Source: an uncultured Planctomycetaceae bacterium (lineage in GTDB: Bacteria; Planctomycetota; Planctomycetia; Pirellulales; Pirellulaceae). Taken from it: 17,936 bases of DNA. The notes below the pieces were generated by a model, which searched no databases, had not been told where the DNA came from, and was given only the letters and a program-made list of their open reading frames with translations. The translations under genes were made by a program, and so were the position numbers. This document shows, in pieces, positions 1 to 8,738 of the stretch (positions are counted from its first letter, which is position 1; each line of letters begins with the position of its first letter). The stretch spans positions 1-17,936 of the forward strand of contig CAIYOB010001234.1 of NCBI GenBank assembly GCA_903927685.1, given 5' to 3'.

Positions 1-1148
1 CCTTGATTCCGCTGACGTTCGATCAGTTCGCGAGCGGCCTCGACGCGGTCCTCGGGCAGGTCCTCGACCGCAAACGGCAGTCTGCCGGTGACCAACTGGA
101 ACAGCGTCACCCCCAGCGAGAACAGGTCGGCGCGGTGGTCGATCGTCGCGAGACTCTCCGGGCTGGCGGCCAACAGAATCTGCAGTTGCTCCGGCGCCAT
201 ATAAGGCAGCGTGCCGCCGACCACGGCCGCGGCCCCGCCGCGCTGCATGGACAAGTTGAAATCCAGCAACAGGGCCCGCCCCTCGGCCGTCAACAGCACG
301 TTCGACGGCTTGACATCACAGTGACAAATGCCCTGCCGGTGGGCGTAGTCGAGCGCATCGGCGAGGTCCGCACCGATCTTCACGAGGGTCTCGACATACG
401 ACCCGCGGCGCAAGGTCCAAGACTCGGCTCCGCGAGCACCCGCGCGGGCCGGCGCCGGCGCACGATGCCGTTGGCGAGTTCGCTCCACCGCCGCCACGAC
501 GTCGGAGCCGTGGAGACCGGCCATGTCGTCCGGGGTGGTCTCCGCCAGGACGTCGGCCAGGGTTGCACAGCCCAGGTAAGGCATGCAGATGACGGTGGCG
601 CCGGCCAGCGAAACCGAGAAGACCGGCATGATGTGCGGATGGTTCAACTGGCCCAGCCAGGCCGCCTCGCCGTTCGCGTGGCGCGAGATCTTGACGACGA
701 CTTCGCGATTCCCCAGTTTCTGCTCGTGGGCCAGGAAGACCCGCGAGGACCCGCCCCGGCCGATTTCCTGCAGCAGCGTGAACCCGGCGATGTCGTCGCC
801 GGTCTGCGGCCAGGCCGCGTGCGATTCGGCCGTGAAGGCATTAGGATTTGCCTCGAGATACTCGTGGACTTCCAAGACCTTCAGCAGCGAGTCGGCCACG
901 GCGGGAAACCGGTGCACAAACTGCTGTGCGTCGACCCGCGTGCCGGCGTCCATGTGCCGGCAGAACTCCTCGTAGGCCAGATCGATCACGATCGACGGAA
1001 ACCGGGCCAGGCCGGGATGGCTGGCCAGCACGGCATGGGCGTCAAACTCGCTGCGGTGTCCCGCCGCCGCGATCAGTTCCGCGGCCAATGCCTTGGCGTC
1101 CGCCGCCTCCAACACACTCCGGTCAAAGTTCGCGAGGTCCTTGCTCAT
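1..1148 (-). CDS. Hanks-type serine/threonine protein kinase, C-terminus cut off by window edge
   Basis: Phosphorylates Ser/Thr on protein substrates; substrate unknown. Translating the minus strand from the ATG at 1148 gives 382 residues with no stop before the window edge, so the 3' end is missing. Residues 1-115 are an N-terminal helical region. The kinase domain starts near 122 and shows the glycine loop GRGGSSRVFLA (130-140), the ATP-anchoring Lys in VVKIS (K153), a catalytic loop HCDVKPSNVLL (H276, D278, K280), and an activation segment GTLPYMAPEQ near 312-321. Two deviations are visible: the usual HRD arginine is Cys277, and DFG is DFN (296-298). The Asp residues are kept, so activity is plausible. 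A proline/arginine-rich stretch (about 222-248) interrupts the domain before the catalytic loop. The start overlaps the sigma factor stop as ATGA, which implies translational coupling. Sigma/kinase pairs of this kind are common in planctomycetes. Confidence 0.93.
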   Translation of the reverse strand, partial: MSKDLANFDRSVLEAADAKALAAELIAAAGHRSEFDAHAVLASHPGLARFPSIVIDLAYEEFCRHMDAGTRVDAQQFVHRFPAVADSLLKVLEVHEYLEANPNAFTAESHAAWPQTGDDIAGFTLLQEIGRGGSSRVFLAHEQKLGNREVVVKISRHANGEAAWLGQLNHPHIMPVFSVSLAGATVICMPYLGCATLADVLAETTPDDMAGLHGSDVVAAVERTRQRHRAPAPARAGARGAESWTLRRGSYVETLVKIGADLADALDYAHRQGICHCDVKPSNVLLTAEGRALLLDFNLSMQRGGAAAVVGGTLPYMAPEQLQILLAASPESLATIDHRADLFSLGVTLFQLVTGRLPFAVEDLPEDRVEAARELIERQRNQ

Positions 1149-1720
1149 TCTGACTTCTCCACACGATGACGCAACTTGCTGAGCACGCGACGCACTGTCT
1201 TCTCGTTCACACCGAGCCGGCCGGCGATTTCGTCCTGCGTTTCGCCGCGGACACGCAACTCCAGGATCTGGCGATGTTCGGCCGGGACATCCGCCAGCAT
1301 TTGCTCCCAGGCCTCGTGCCCGATCGCGACCTGGCTGGGTGTCGGATCCCGCCCGAGGACTTCCAGCGATTGGCCGTCGTCGTCGGTCAGGGAACACTCG
1401 CGGCCGACATCCGCCTTCTGCGTCTGCCGATGCCGGCACTCGTCGACAACTTTGTTGTTCGCCACCTGGGTAAGAAAAGCGACCAGTTGGCGGGAATCTT
1501 TGAATTGGGCCAGTTGCCCGCGGTCATGAAAGAACGATGCCCAGACGGCCTGGACAAAATCAACGGTATCGAACGTCGGCCGCAGCTTGCGGCTCAGCCG
1601 CCGCCGCACGGCGCGACACAGATGATCGCCATATTCGCTCAACAGAACCGTGACGGCCGACTCGGATCCGGCAGCAATTTGCTCCATCAACTTCCGAAAG
1701 CCATCTGGGGAATTACTCAT
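1145..1720 (-). CDS. ECF-type RNA polymerase sigma factor
   Basis: A 191-residue sigma70-family factor that would direct RNA polymerase to a small regulon. Region 2 lies at about 10-95, with the promoter-melting/-10 recognition helix around DFVQAVWASFF (54-64). Region 4 lies at about 135-188, with the helix-turn-helix TQDEIAGRLGVNEKTVRRVL (161-180) for -35 recognition. The two regions are joined by an acidic linker (TDDDGQSLEVLGRDPTPSQ). The ATG at 1720 is chosen because the domain begins at once. The frame is open upstream to about 1870, but that part is low in family similarity and lies in the intergenic region. A purine-rich GGGGGG run precedes the start. No anti-sigma gene is seen. The coupled downstream Ser/Thr kinase is the likely partner, as in other planctomycete ECF systems. 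The target promoter is unknown. Confidence 0.92.
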   Translation of the reverse strand: MSNSPDGFRKLMEQIAAGSESAVTVLLSEYGDHLCRAVRRRLSRKLRPTFDTVDFVQAVWASFFHDRGQLAQFKDSRQLVAFLTQVANNKVVDECRHRQTQKADVGRECSLTDDDGQSLEVLGRDPTPSQVAIGHEAWEQMLADVPAEHRQILELRVRGETQDEIAGRLGVNEKTVRRVLSKLRHRVEKSE

Positions 1721-2062
1721 CGCGCCGCCCCCCGGGCATACCCGCAAGACCGCTCGGTGCACACTTTCCTGCATCGGCGTCAAGCATACAATAGCTTTCC
1801 GCGAGCCGCCACCCGGCAATCCGCTGGCAATGCAACCGCCTATCGGAGTTGCCGACGCGTGTCCTAACACCCCCTACCTGTTACCCAGTTTGCCTGGTGG
1901 ATTTCATCGTAACCCGACGCGTCAGCGAGGCTGAGACTGCCGGGTGCCTGGGGGCGAGCCACGAGGTAGGAGTAGCGAGCCCCCAGTCTTACCGCTGGGG
2001 GCTTGCTGCGCCCGACCCCAGGCACCCCAACCGGACGCGAGCATCCTCGCTGACGCTTCGGG
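1721..2062. other. Gene-free region between sigma factor and hybrid kinase
   Basis: About 340 bases upstream of the sigma factor and downstream of the hybrid kinase, both on the minus strand. The left 190 bases should contain the sigma factor promoter, but I see no convincing -35/-10 pair. The right 150 bases are almost entirely the nested inverted-repeat element described separately. Possible reading frames here are unconvincing. Confidence 0.6.
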
Positions 2063-2065
2063 CTA
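1910..2065. repeat. Nested inverted-repeat (REP/MITE-like) element
   Basis: Three nested stems share one centre. The outer arms at 1910-1930 and 2045-2065 match at 19 of 21 positions and share the core CGTCAGCGAGG. The middle arms are GGGTGCCTGGGG (1942-1953) and CCCCAGGCACCC (2016-2027), perfect over 12 bp. The inner hairpin pairs 1974-1986 with 1995-2007 (core GCCCCCAG/CTGGGGGC), 13 bp with one G:T wobble and an 8-base loop. There is no room for a transposase. It resembles a non-autonomous palindromic repeat. The last three bases of the right arm, read on the minus strand, are the TAG stop codon of the hybrid kinase. Confidence 0.75.
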
Positions 2066-4033
2066 CGCCCGCGGACCGCGTCCCAGGGCACGGGCCAACG
2101 CGGCCGCCAACTGGTCCCGCTGGACCGGTTTGGACAGCACCTCCCGGATGCCCAGGTCGCGCACGTGCTGGGCCAACCCCGCCAGTTCGTAGCCGCTGCA
2201 GACCACGATCGGGATCCCGGGCCGCGCGGCCAACAATTCGCGAGCCAACTCCGCGCCGTTCAACTCCTGCATGGACAAGTCGGTCAGGATCAGGCTGAAG
2301 TCCGCCGGGCTTTCCCGAAAGGCCGCGATCGCCTGGAACGGACTGCGGCAGGCGGTCACACGGTACCCCAGATGCTCCAATAGGATCCTGGTCGCATCCA
2401 GGACCAACGCGTGATCGTCCACCAGCAGAACCCGCTCGCCGTCCCCGCGGACCAGCGGGGCTTCCCGGCTGGGGGGGCTCGCCTCGGGACGTTGTTCCGG
2501 AAAATACAGGTGCATCGCCGTCCCGGTCTGCGGACGGCTCTCGACCACGATAACCCCCTGGTGGCTCGCGACGATGCGTTGGACCACAGGCAACCCGAGT
2601 CCGGTGCCTTGCCCGGCAGGTTTGGTGCTGAAAAACGGATCGAAGATTCGCTCTTGAACCTCCGCCACCATGCCGCAGCCGTTGTCACGGACAGTCAGTC
2701 GCACATAGGGACCGGCGTGCAGCGTGGGATGCGCCCCCGCCAACTCGTCACTCACATCGACATCGGCCAGCGACACGGTGATCCGCCCCGGCTTGCCCTC
2801 CAAAGCATGGCAGGCATTGGTCCAGAGATTGACGACAACTTGTTGAATCTGCGAGGCGTCCGCGAGCACGGTGCGGCCGGTGGCTGGAACATCGACGTCG
2901 ATTTCGACGCCCGCGGGCAGCGAGGCGTACAGCAACTGCAGGGCGTCGAGCACGGCGGGGCCGAGTTTGATGGGGCGCCGGTCCTGTTCGTCGCGGCGGC
3001 TGAACGTCAGAATCTGACGGGCCAGGCCAGCCGCCTGGCGACTGGCCGCAATCGCCCGGTCCAGGTACTCGGCCGTCTCGCCGTCAGCCGCGGCATGCGA
3101 TCGGGCCACCTGGGTGTTCATGATGACCGCGCCCAGGAAGTTATTGAACTCGTGGGCGATGCCGCCGGCCAACTCGCCGAGCACCTCGGTCTTCTGGATC
3201 CGGCGAAGCTGGGCCTCCAGTTTTCGCAGCGTCTCGGCCGTCCGCTTGTGCTCGGTGATGTCCTCGCTCACCTTGACGTAATGCGCGATCCGGCCCTCGC
3301 TGTCGCGGACCGGCGAAATGGCCGCCGCCTCCCAGAACAACTCGCCGTTTCGCTTGCGATTGGCAAACTCGCCCCGCCATTCGCCTCCCGACGCGACCGT
3401 CTGCCACAGCCGGGCATACTCCGCGGCCGGGGTCTGGTCCGACTTCAGAATTCGGCAATGCTGTCCGCGGATGCTCTGCAGCGCGTAGCCTGTCACCGCC
3501 GTGAAACGCGGATTGACGTACTCGACGTTCCCCGCGGTATCGGTGATGAGGATCATCGTGGGGCTCTGCTCGACCGCGTGGAACAGGAGTCGCAACTGGT
3601 CCTCGGCCAAGCGACGGGCACGCCGTTCGTCGGCCTCCTGCAGGCTGCGTTGCACGGCCGCGCCCAACCGCGTCAAACGGTCCTTGAGCAGATAATCGCT
3701 GGCCCCGGCCCGCATGGCCGCCACCGCCGTCTCCTCGCCGATCGTCCCGGAAACCAGGATGAAGGGAACGTCCCGGCCGCTGGCGTTCACCAGTTCCAAA
3801 GCATCCAAGCCGCTGAACTGGGGCATCGAATAGTCGGCCAGCACCAGATCCCAGTCTTCGGCACGCAGCGCCGTCTGCAGCGTTTCAGGGCGGTCCACGC
3901 GCTTCCAGGCCGGCGCATAGCCGAAGCGGCGCAACTGATGCACCAGCAATTGGGCGTCGATCTCGGAATCCTCGACCACCAAGACCCGCAGGTCACCCGT
4001 TGCGGGAGCGCTGCTTTGTTGCCCCGCGTTCAT
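2063..4033 (-). CDS. Hybrid histidine kinase, REC-PAS-HisKA-HATPase-REC
   Basis: A 656-residue cytosolic hybrid kinase with no membrane segment. Domain order: receiver 1 (16-130, phosphoacceptor D67 in LADYSMP); PAS (about 150-265, with NPRFTAVTGY and the downstream ISPVRDSEGRIAHYVKVSEDIT); HisKA (280-350, H294 in GGIAHEFNNFLGAV); HATPase (385-515, N-box N406, G1 DNGCGM at 450-455, G2 GTGLGL at 476-481); receiver 2 (534-650, D585 in LTDLSM, K635 in LSKPV). It probably senses a small ligand or redox state through the PAS domain and autophosphorylates H294. Phosphate could then move to D585, while D67 may take input from another kinase. The ATG at 4033 is chosen over a GTG at 4051 because a GGAGGA precedes it at ideal spacing. 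The stop lies inside the adjacent repeat. It is transcribed divergently from the five-gene signalling operon. Confidence 0.93.
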   Translation of the reverse strand: MNAGQQSSAPATGDLRVLVVEDSEIDAQLLVHQLRRFGYAPAWKRVDRPETLQTALRAEDWDLVLADYSMPQFSGLDALELVNASGRDVPFILVSGTIGEETAVAAMRAGASDYLLKDRLTRLGAAVQRSLQEADERRARRLAEDQLRLLFHAVEQSPTMILITDTAGNVEYVNPRFTAVTGYALQSIRGQHCRILKSDQTPAAEYARLWQTVASGGEWRGEFANRKRNGELFWEAAAISPVRDSEGRIAHYVKVSEDITEHKRTAETLRKLEAQLRRIQKTEVLGELAGGIAHEFNNFLGAVIMNTQVARSHAAADGETAEYLDRAIAASRQAAGLARQILTFSRRDEQDRRPIKLGPAVLDALQLLYASLPAGVEIDVDVPATGRTVLADASQIQQVVVNLWTNACHALEGKPGRITVSLADVDVSDELAGAHPTLHAGPYVRLTVRDNGCGMVAEVQERIFDPFFSTKPAGQGTGLGLPVVQRIVASHQGVIVVESRPQTGTAMHLYFPEQRPEASPPSREAPLVRGDGERVLLVDDHALVLDATRILLEHLGYRVTACRSPFQAIAAFRESPADFSLILTDLSMQELNGAELARELLAARPGIPIVVCSGYELAGLAQHVRDLGIREVLSKPVQRDQLAAALARALGRGPRA

Positions 4034-4040
4034 GGCTGGA

Positions 4041-4046
4041 TCCTCC
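4041..4046 (-). promoter_or_regulatory. Shine-Dalgarno that fixes the hybrid kinase start
   Basis: TCCTCC on the plus strand reads GGAGGA on the minus strand, 7 bases before the ATG at 4033. It lies downstream of the alternative GTG at 4051 start point, so it supports the shorter protein. Confidence 0.75.
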
Positions 4047-4172
4047 GCCACGCCCGAATCGACGAGTCTGCGTCCCGATGTTTGCCGATGACGTCAGCGT
4101 CAATCGCAAGCGAGAAAATCATCTTGGGTGCGGCCCCCATGCCTGTTTGAAGAGATTACCTCAGGCCGCCGC

Positions 4173-4206
4173 GAGTGGCTCGGGGATCTGGCGTCGCGAG
4201 CCACTC
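4173..4206. repeat. Perfect 10-bp inverted repeat in divergent intergenic region
   Basis: GAGTGGCTCG (4173-4182) and CGAGCCACTC (4197-4206) are perfect inverted copies separated by 14 bases. They lie between the divergent hybrid kinase (start 4033) and the NarX-type kinase (start 4307). As neither gene ends here, a terminator is unlikely. An operator for a dimeric regulator or a structured 5' leader fits better. The rest of 4034-4306 shows no gene and no clear promoter. Confidence 0.5.
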
Positions 4207-4306
4207 TGTTCCCGGCGACGATGGCGTATTAGAATGTCAGGCACGGGCCAGAAGCAATCCTAGCCACGCGAAAGAAGGGCTATTTTTTTCCCGGAGACAT
4301 CCTGTC

Positions 4307-4957
4307 ATGGGGCCGCAGATGCACGACTGCTTCGAGTACCAGGAGGCGGAGTACCGCCGCCTGGCCCGGTTGCTCCATGACGACCTGGGCCAGCTGTTAG
4401 CCGCCCTGTGCATGCATTTGCAACTGGCGGCCGATACGGCCCAGTCGCCGTCGCAGGCCCCCTGGGCGCCGTGCGTGGACATCGCCCGGAAGGCGATGGA
4501 GCAGGTCCGCGAGGTGTCGTTCGAATTGTGCCCGTCGATTCTGGATCACGCGGGACTGGCGGCAACCTTGCCGGATTATCTGGATCGTCAGGCCCGGCGA
4601 ACCGGGCTGGCCGTGAACCTGGTTGTCTCGTCGTCCTGGAAGCCCTTGTCCAGCAGGCTCGAGTCCGCGTGCTTCCGCGTGGTCCAGGAAGCCGTGCGGA
4701 ACGTGATCCGGCACGCCTCCGCCACGCAGCTGCGAGTCGAACTGCAACAGGACGCGGAAGCGGTGCATCTGTGTGTCGCCGATGACGGCGCGGGATTTGA
4801 CACCGTCTCGGAGACAATGGATACCGGTTTCCCACGCCGGCTCGGCTTGGCCGCAATGCGCCAACGTGTGGAAATGTTGGGCGGCGACTGGAATCTCGAT
4901 TCCGCGCCGGGTCAGGGCACCTCGATCCGGGTGCGGTTTCCAGTCGAGTCCAGTTGA
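4307..4957 (+). CDS. NarX/DegS-type (HisKA_3) sensor histidine kinase lacking a sensor domain
   Basis: A 216-residue protein that is essentially only the transmitter module. The dimerisation/phosphoacceptor helix begins almost at the N-terminus (RRLARLLHDDLGQLLAAL, 17-34; H24 in the HisKA_3 HDxxGQ pattern). The HATPase follows, with an N-box RNVIRHA (131-137, N132), G1 DDGAGF (159-164) and a G2-like LGLAAMRQR (179-187). There is no transmembrane or PAS segment, so any input must come through a partner protein. The ATG at 4307 follows GGAG at 4293-4296; an ATG at 4319 is possible. The open frame continues upstream to 4175, but that part has no domain character. The next gene, 18 bases downstream, encodes a LuxR-type regulator, the usual partner of this kinase class, so the two very likely form a cognate pair. 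Confidence 0.9.
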   Translation: MGPQMHDCFEYQEAEYRRLARLLHDDLGQLLAALCMHLQLAADTAQSPSQAPWAPCVDIARKAMEQVREVSFELCPSILDHAGLAATLPDYLDRQARRTGLAVNLVVSSSWKPLSSRLESACFRVVQEAVRNVIRHASATQLRVELQQDAEAVHLCVADDGAGFDTVSETMDTGFPRRLGLAAMRQRVEMLGGDWNLDSAPGQGTSIRVRFPVESS

Positions 4958-4975
4958 CAAAGGGGGGGCGAGTTC

Positions 4976-5623
4976 ATGAGGTGTGTGCGGGTGCTGCTGG
5001 CGGACGATCACCATCTAGTGCGTGCGGGATTTCGAGCGTTGGTCGAGCGCATCCCCGGCTTTGAGGTGGTCGCTGAGGCGGGCAGCGGCAGGGAAGCACT
5101 GCAATTGGTCGAGAAGCATCGGCCGGACCTGGTCCTGATGGACATCATGATGCCGGAACTCGATGGCTTGGGGGCCGCCGCCCAAGTGGCCGCCATCTCG
5201 CCCCACACGCGCGTCTTGATCCTGTCCATGAATGCCGGAGCCGAGTCCGTGCTGGGCGCCATGCGGGCCGGCGCGGCGGGCTATCTGCTCAAGGACGTCA
5301 GTCCGGCCGAACTGGAACTCGCTCTGCGCGCGGTCGCGGGCGGCCAAACGTATCTGTGCTCTGTCGCCTCGCGGCACGTGATCGCCGGCTACGTCCACGG
5401 CGCCGCGCCCAACCCGCTGGAACGGCTGACGCCGCGGCAGCGCGAGGTGCTGCAGTTGATTGCGGAAGGCTGTACGACCAAAGAGGTCGCCAGCCGCCTG
5501 GGGATCGGCCTGAAGACGGCCGAGACCCATCGCTCCCAATTGATGCAGGAACTGGATATCCACGACGTTGCCGGTTTGGTGCGATTCGCGGTCCGGTCCG
5601 GTTTGGTATCTTGCGAACAATGA
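4976..5623 (+). CDS. NarL/LuxR-type DNA-binding response regulator
   Basis: A 215-residue transcription regulator. The receiver domain (4-122) has the acidic pocket D10/D11, phosphoacceptor D56 in VLMDIMMP, S84 and K106. The LuxR-type helix-turn-helix is at about 148-208: LTPRQREVLQLIAEGCTTKE, then the recognition helix in KTAETHRSQLMQEL. Length and layout are standard for the NarL/FixJ family. A strong purine run (AAAGGGGGGG) starts just after the upstream stop and ends 6 bases before the ATG. Phosphorylation by the adjacent NarX-type kinase is the likely trigger for dimer binding to DNA. Targets are unknown. It is the only DNA-binding protein in the signalling block, so it is the most likely transcriptional output of that block. 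Confidence 0.94.
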   Translation: MRCVRVLLADDHHLVRAGFRALVERIPGFEVVAEAGSGREALQLVEKHRPDLVLMDIMMPELDGLGAAAQVAAISPHTRVLILSMNAGAESVLGAMRAGAAGYLLKDVSPAELELALRAVAGGQTYLCSVASRHVIAGYVHGAAPNPLERLTPRQREVLQLIAEGCTTKEVASRLGIGLKTAETHRSQLMQELDIHDVAGLVRFAVRSGLVSCEQ

Positions 5624-5638
5624 GTCAAGGACAGTTTG

Positions 5639-6799
5639 ATGGGGCCGCCGAAAATCCTGATCGTCGACGACGACCTGATCATCCGCTCGCTGCTCCGGCA
5701 CACCCTGGGCAGCGAAGCGTATCTCCTATTCGAAGCCGAGAACGGCCAGCAGGCGATGGAGATCGTCCAGCGGGAATTGCCGGACCTGATTCTGTTGGAT
5801 GTGATGATGCCCGTCATGAACGGCATCGCCGTGCTGCGGAGACTTCAGGCTGACGAGCGGACGCGGCAGATCCCCGTGATCATCATCACGGCGTTGACCG
5901 ACGAGAAGGACGTGGCGACCAGCTTGGAAGCTGGCGCTATCGATCACATCACCAAGCCGTTTTCCGAACTGATCGTGCGGACCCGCGTCAAAGCCGTCCT
6001 GCGGAACCGCATGACCGCGGCTGGCGAAGACGCGGCCGCCAAACGCGGCCGGCGAATCGGCTTTCTGGGCGCCAAGGGCGGCGTCGGCGTCACGACCGCG
6101 GTGGTCAACACGGCGCTGTCCATGTCGGCGCCGGAGCGTTCCGTGGCGGTCCTCGAATTGCACGCCTGGCCCGGCACGCTCGCCCAGCAGTTGGGCGTTC
6201 CGCCGGCCCTGCACTTGGAACCTCTGCTGGGCGACCTGACCGGCGGCTTGACGTCCGAACGCGTTGCCAGTTGTCTGCAACCGCACACCAGTGGCCTCCA
6301 ATTACTGCTGGGCCCGCCCACGGCGAATCTGGGACGCGAGATCGCTCCCGAGCGGGCGCGGGCCCTGTTGGACACCCTGGCCGCCAGATTCGATTTTGTC
6401 CTTGCAGATCTGGAGTCGCTGCCGGCGCCTGCGACCAGGGCCGCCGTCCGCAGCTGTGACTACATCATCCTGGTGGTCGAACTCGAAGCGACGTGCCTGG
6501 CCCTGGCACGTGGCACGGTCGACGCCATCCTGGCCTGCCAGGTCGAACCGCACCGGCTGGGCGCCGCCATTCTCCTGCACCATGCTTCGGCCGGGACGTT
6601 TGTGACGGTCGGCTCCGCGCGGAATCATCTGCCGTGCCCCATCATTGGAGTCATCCCCCCCTGCGGCGACCAGAATCTGCTGGCGCTCAAGAACGGCGTG
6701 CCGATTGTCCATTCCAAGCCGGACTGCGCCGCTTCCGTCGCGTTTACCGAACTCGGCGCCCGCTTGATGGCCGAACGGATCTCCCCGCTCACGTTCTAA
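5639..6799 (+). CDS. Response regulator receiver fused to CpaE/MinD-like P-loop ATPase
   Basis: A 386-residue fusion. Residues 5-122 are a full receiver domain (D10/D11, phosphoacceptor D54 in LLDVMMP, K106 in ITKPFSE). Residues 138-386 are a ParA/MinD-superfamily ATPase with deviant Walker [11 protein letters not shown] (144-153, including the signature Lys before GG) and a Walker B-like [10 protein letters not shown] (251-260). The region corresponding to the usual DxD of CpaE/MinD is [11 protein letters not shown] (172-182), so those acidic positions are changed to E and H. CpaE/TadZ proteins normally localise pilus or other machinery at the cell pole, but no tad/pilus genes are in the window. 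Start: ATG at 5639, after AAGGA (5627-5631); the TTG just before it is less likely. It lies 15 bases after the LuxR regulator. It may give a phosphorylation-controlled localisation or scaffold output. Confidence 0.87.
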   Translation: MGPPKILIVDDDLIIRSLLRHTLGSEAYLLFEAENGQQAMEIVQRELPDLILLDVMMPVMNGIAVLRRLQADERTRQIPVIIITALTDEKDVATSLEAGAIDHITKPFSELIVRTRVKAVLRNRMTAAGEDAAAKRGRRIGFLGAKGGVGVTTAVVNTALSMSAPERSVAVLELHAWPGTLAQQLGVPPALHLEPLLGDLTGGLTSERVASCLQPHTSGLQLLLGPPTANLGREIAPERARALLDTLAARFDFVLADLESLPAPATRAAVRSCDYIILVVELEATCLALARGTVDAILACQVEPHRLGAAILLHHASAGTFVTVGSARNHLPCPIIGVIPPCGDQNLLALKNGVPIVHSKPDCAASVAFTELGARLMAERISPLTF

Positions 6800-6821
6800 C
6801 CTCATCTGCAAAGGGGGGCGT

Positions 6822-8738
6822 ATGCCGCAACCGCTTCGCATCCTGCACCTGGAAGACAACGCCTTGGATGCCGAAATCGTGCGGCGCAAGCTGAAGACGG
6901 ACGGCCTGGATTGCACCGTCGTCCTGGCGGGCGACCGGCAGGCATTCGAATCCACCCTGGAACGGGGTGGCTTTGACTTCATCCTCAGCGATTACAGCCT
7001 GCCCAATTACAGCGGCGACGCGGCCATTCAATTCACGCGGCAGACGTGTCCCGAAGTGCCCCTGGTGATCGTCTCCGGGGCCCTGGGAGACGAGCAAGCG
7101 GTGAACTGCCTGCGGAGCGGAGCCACGGACTTTGTCCTCAAGGATCGGCTGGAACTGCTGGCGCCGGCCATCCGCCGAGCGCTCGGAGAGGCCGAGGAAC
7201 GCCGCGCCCGCCGCCGCGCCGAGGCGAATCTGCGGGAGCTGAATCTGGAATTGGAAGAGCGCGTCCGCCGCCGGACGGCGGAATTGGAGGACGCCCGCCG
7301 GGTGGCGCTGCGGATGATGCGGGACGCCGAGGCGGCCAACCGCGCCAAGAGCGCCTTTCTGGCCAACATGTCGCACGAAATCCGCACGCCCATGAACGCC
7401 ATCTTGGGCTTCTCCCAACTGCTGCTCCGGGATGCGGCGCTGACCGCACAACAACGCCAGCACTTGGCCGCCGTCAACCGCAACGGCGAGCACCTGCTGG
7501 CCCTGCTGAACGACATCCTGGAGATGTCCAAGATCGAAGCCGGCCGGATGCAACTGAACCCGACGCCGTGCGAGCTGCATGTCCTGCTGCGGGATGTCGA
7601 GCTGATGATCCGCGAGCGAGCCGAAGCCAAGGGTATCCGGTTGGCGGTCGAAGTCGGGACGCCGTTGCCGCGGCGGGTGCTGGCCGACGAGAGCAAGCTG
7701 CGGCAGGTGCTGATCAACCTGCTGGCCAACGCGGTCAAGTTCACCAGTCATGGGCACGTCGTGCTGCGGGTCGGGTGCGAACGAGCCGCGGCGGACCGCT
7801 GGCGTCTGGTGGCCGAAGTGGAGGACACGGGGCCAGGCATCGCGGCCGAGGAGATGGGCAGCTTGTTCGAGTACTTCGAACAGACTCAGAGCGGCCGGGA
7901 GGCCGGCAGCGGCACCGGCTTGGGGCTGGCCATCAGCCGGCAATTCGCCCGGCTGATGGGCGGCGAGATTACGGTCCGCAGTCAATCGGGCCAGGGCACG
8001 ACGTTCCGGGTGGAAGTCCCGATGACGGAGATCCCCGACGGCGACTTCCTGCCGTCGGCGACCACCCGGTATGTCCGTTGCCTGCGTCCCGGACAACCGG
8101 TCCCCAGCGTGCTGATTGTCGACGATCACGAAGACACCCGGATGCTGCTCCGGCAGATCCTCGAGCCGCGGGGCTTCCAGGTCGCCCAGGCCGCCAACGG
8201 CAATGCGGCGATCGCCGCCTGCCGCAGTTCGCCGCCCCAACTGGCCGTGATCGACTTGCGGATGCCCGGCATGGACGGCGCCGAGACCATCCGGCGCCTG
8301 CGGGCCGGAGCGGCCGGTCCGACGCTCAAGATCATCGCTCTGACGGCCAGTGCCTTTGAGGAAACGCGGCGCCAGATGCTGGCCGCCGGCGCGGACGTCT
8401 TCCTCGGCAAGCCGTTCCGGACCGAGGAACTCCTGGAGGCCGTCCGCGGGCTGACCGGCGTCGAGTACATCTACGAGGCCCCGGAGCCCCTCGAACCGCC
8501 AGTGGCGGATGTCACGCCCGGGCGCGAAGCGGAACTTTCCGACTTGGCCTCCGTGCCTCGCGACGTGGTCGAGCAGATGCAGGACGCCACGGTGAACGCG
8601 GATCTCGATCACCTGCTGACGCTGATCGGGCAGGTGGCTCCGCTGGCCCCCCACGCGGCGTCCGTCCTCCGGCACTTGGCGACCCGTTACGAATATGCGA
8701 CACTGCTCGGGTTGCTCAAGGCCGGAGATCCCCGATGA
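6822..8738 (+). CDS. Hybrid histidine kinase, REC-coiled coil-HisKA-HATPase-REC
   Basis: A 638-residue cytosolic hybrid kinase. Receiver 1 (5-120) has D57 in LSDYSLP and the ending VLKDRLELL, a pattern shared with receiver 1 of the minus-strand hybrid kinase. A charged, Arg/Glu-rich coiled coil follows (about 122-175). HisKA has H185 in [18 protein letters not shown]. The HATPase has N303 (LANAVKF), G1 DTGPGI (335-340) and G2 GTGLGLAI (364-371). Receiver 2 (428-545) has D478 in [11 protein letters not shown] and K530. The C-terminal 90 residues are helical but show no clear HPt motif. No PAS, GAF or membrane segment is seen, so the first receiver is probably the input. The ATG at 6822 follows a strong AAGGGGGGCG. 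The stop overlaps the next start as ATGA. Confidence 0.93.
   Translation: MPQPLRILHLEDNALDAEIVRRKLKTDGLDCTVVLAGDRQAFESTLERGGFDFILSDYSLPNYSGDAAIQFTRQTCPEVPLVIVSGALGDEQAVNCLRSGATDFVLKDRLELLAPAIRRALGEAEERRARRRAEANLRELNLELEERVRRRTAELEDARRVALRMMRDAEAANRAKSAFLANMSHEIRTPMNAILGFSQLLLRDAALTAQQRQHLAAVNRNGEHLLALLNDILEMSKIEAGRMQLNPTPCELHVLLRDVELMIRERAEAKGIRLAVEVGTPLPRRVLADESKLRQVLINLLANAVKFTSHGHVVLRVGCERAAADRWRLVAEVEDTGPGIAAEEMGSLFEYFEQTQSGREAGSGTGLGLAISRQFARLMGGEITVRSQSGQGTTFRVEVPMTEIPDGDFLPSATTRYVRCLRPGQPVPSVLIVDDHEDTRMLLRQILEPRGFQVAQAANGNAAIAACRSSPPQLAVIDLRMPGMDGAETIRRLRAGAAGPTLKIIALTASAFEETRRQMLAAGADVFLGKPFRTEELLEAVRGLTGVEYIYEAPEPLEPPVADVTPGREAELSDLASVPRDVVEQMQDATVNADLDHLLTLIGQVAPLAPHAASVLRHLATRYEYATLLGLLKAGDPR

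Noticed and set aside
3..1169. Long plus-strand open frame over the kinase region
   Set aside because: It has no domain character. The minus strand encodes a complete set of kinase motifs over the same bases. High GC gives long antisense frames.
4089..4096. TGACGTCA palindrome upstream of the hybrid kinase
   Set aside because: Only 8 bp and expected by chance at this length scale; no supporting promoter geometry.
2411..4150. 579-codon plus-strand frame antisense to the hybrid kinase
   Set aside because: Arg/Gln/His-rich composition typical of a GC-rich shadow frame; the minus frame has five recognisable domains.
8519..8735. Possible HPt domain at the C-terminus of the REC-HK-REC kinase
   Set aside because: The region is helical but I see no HPt-type His in a conserved context; the histidines present are not in the family pattern.
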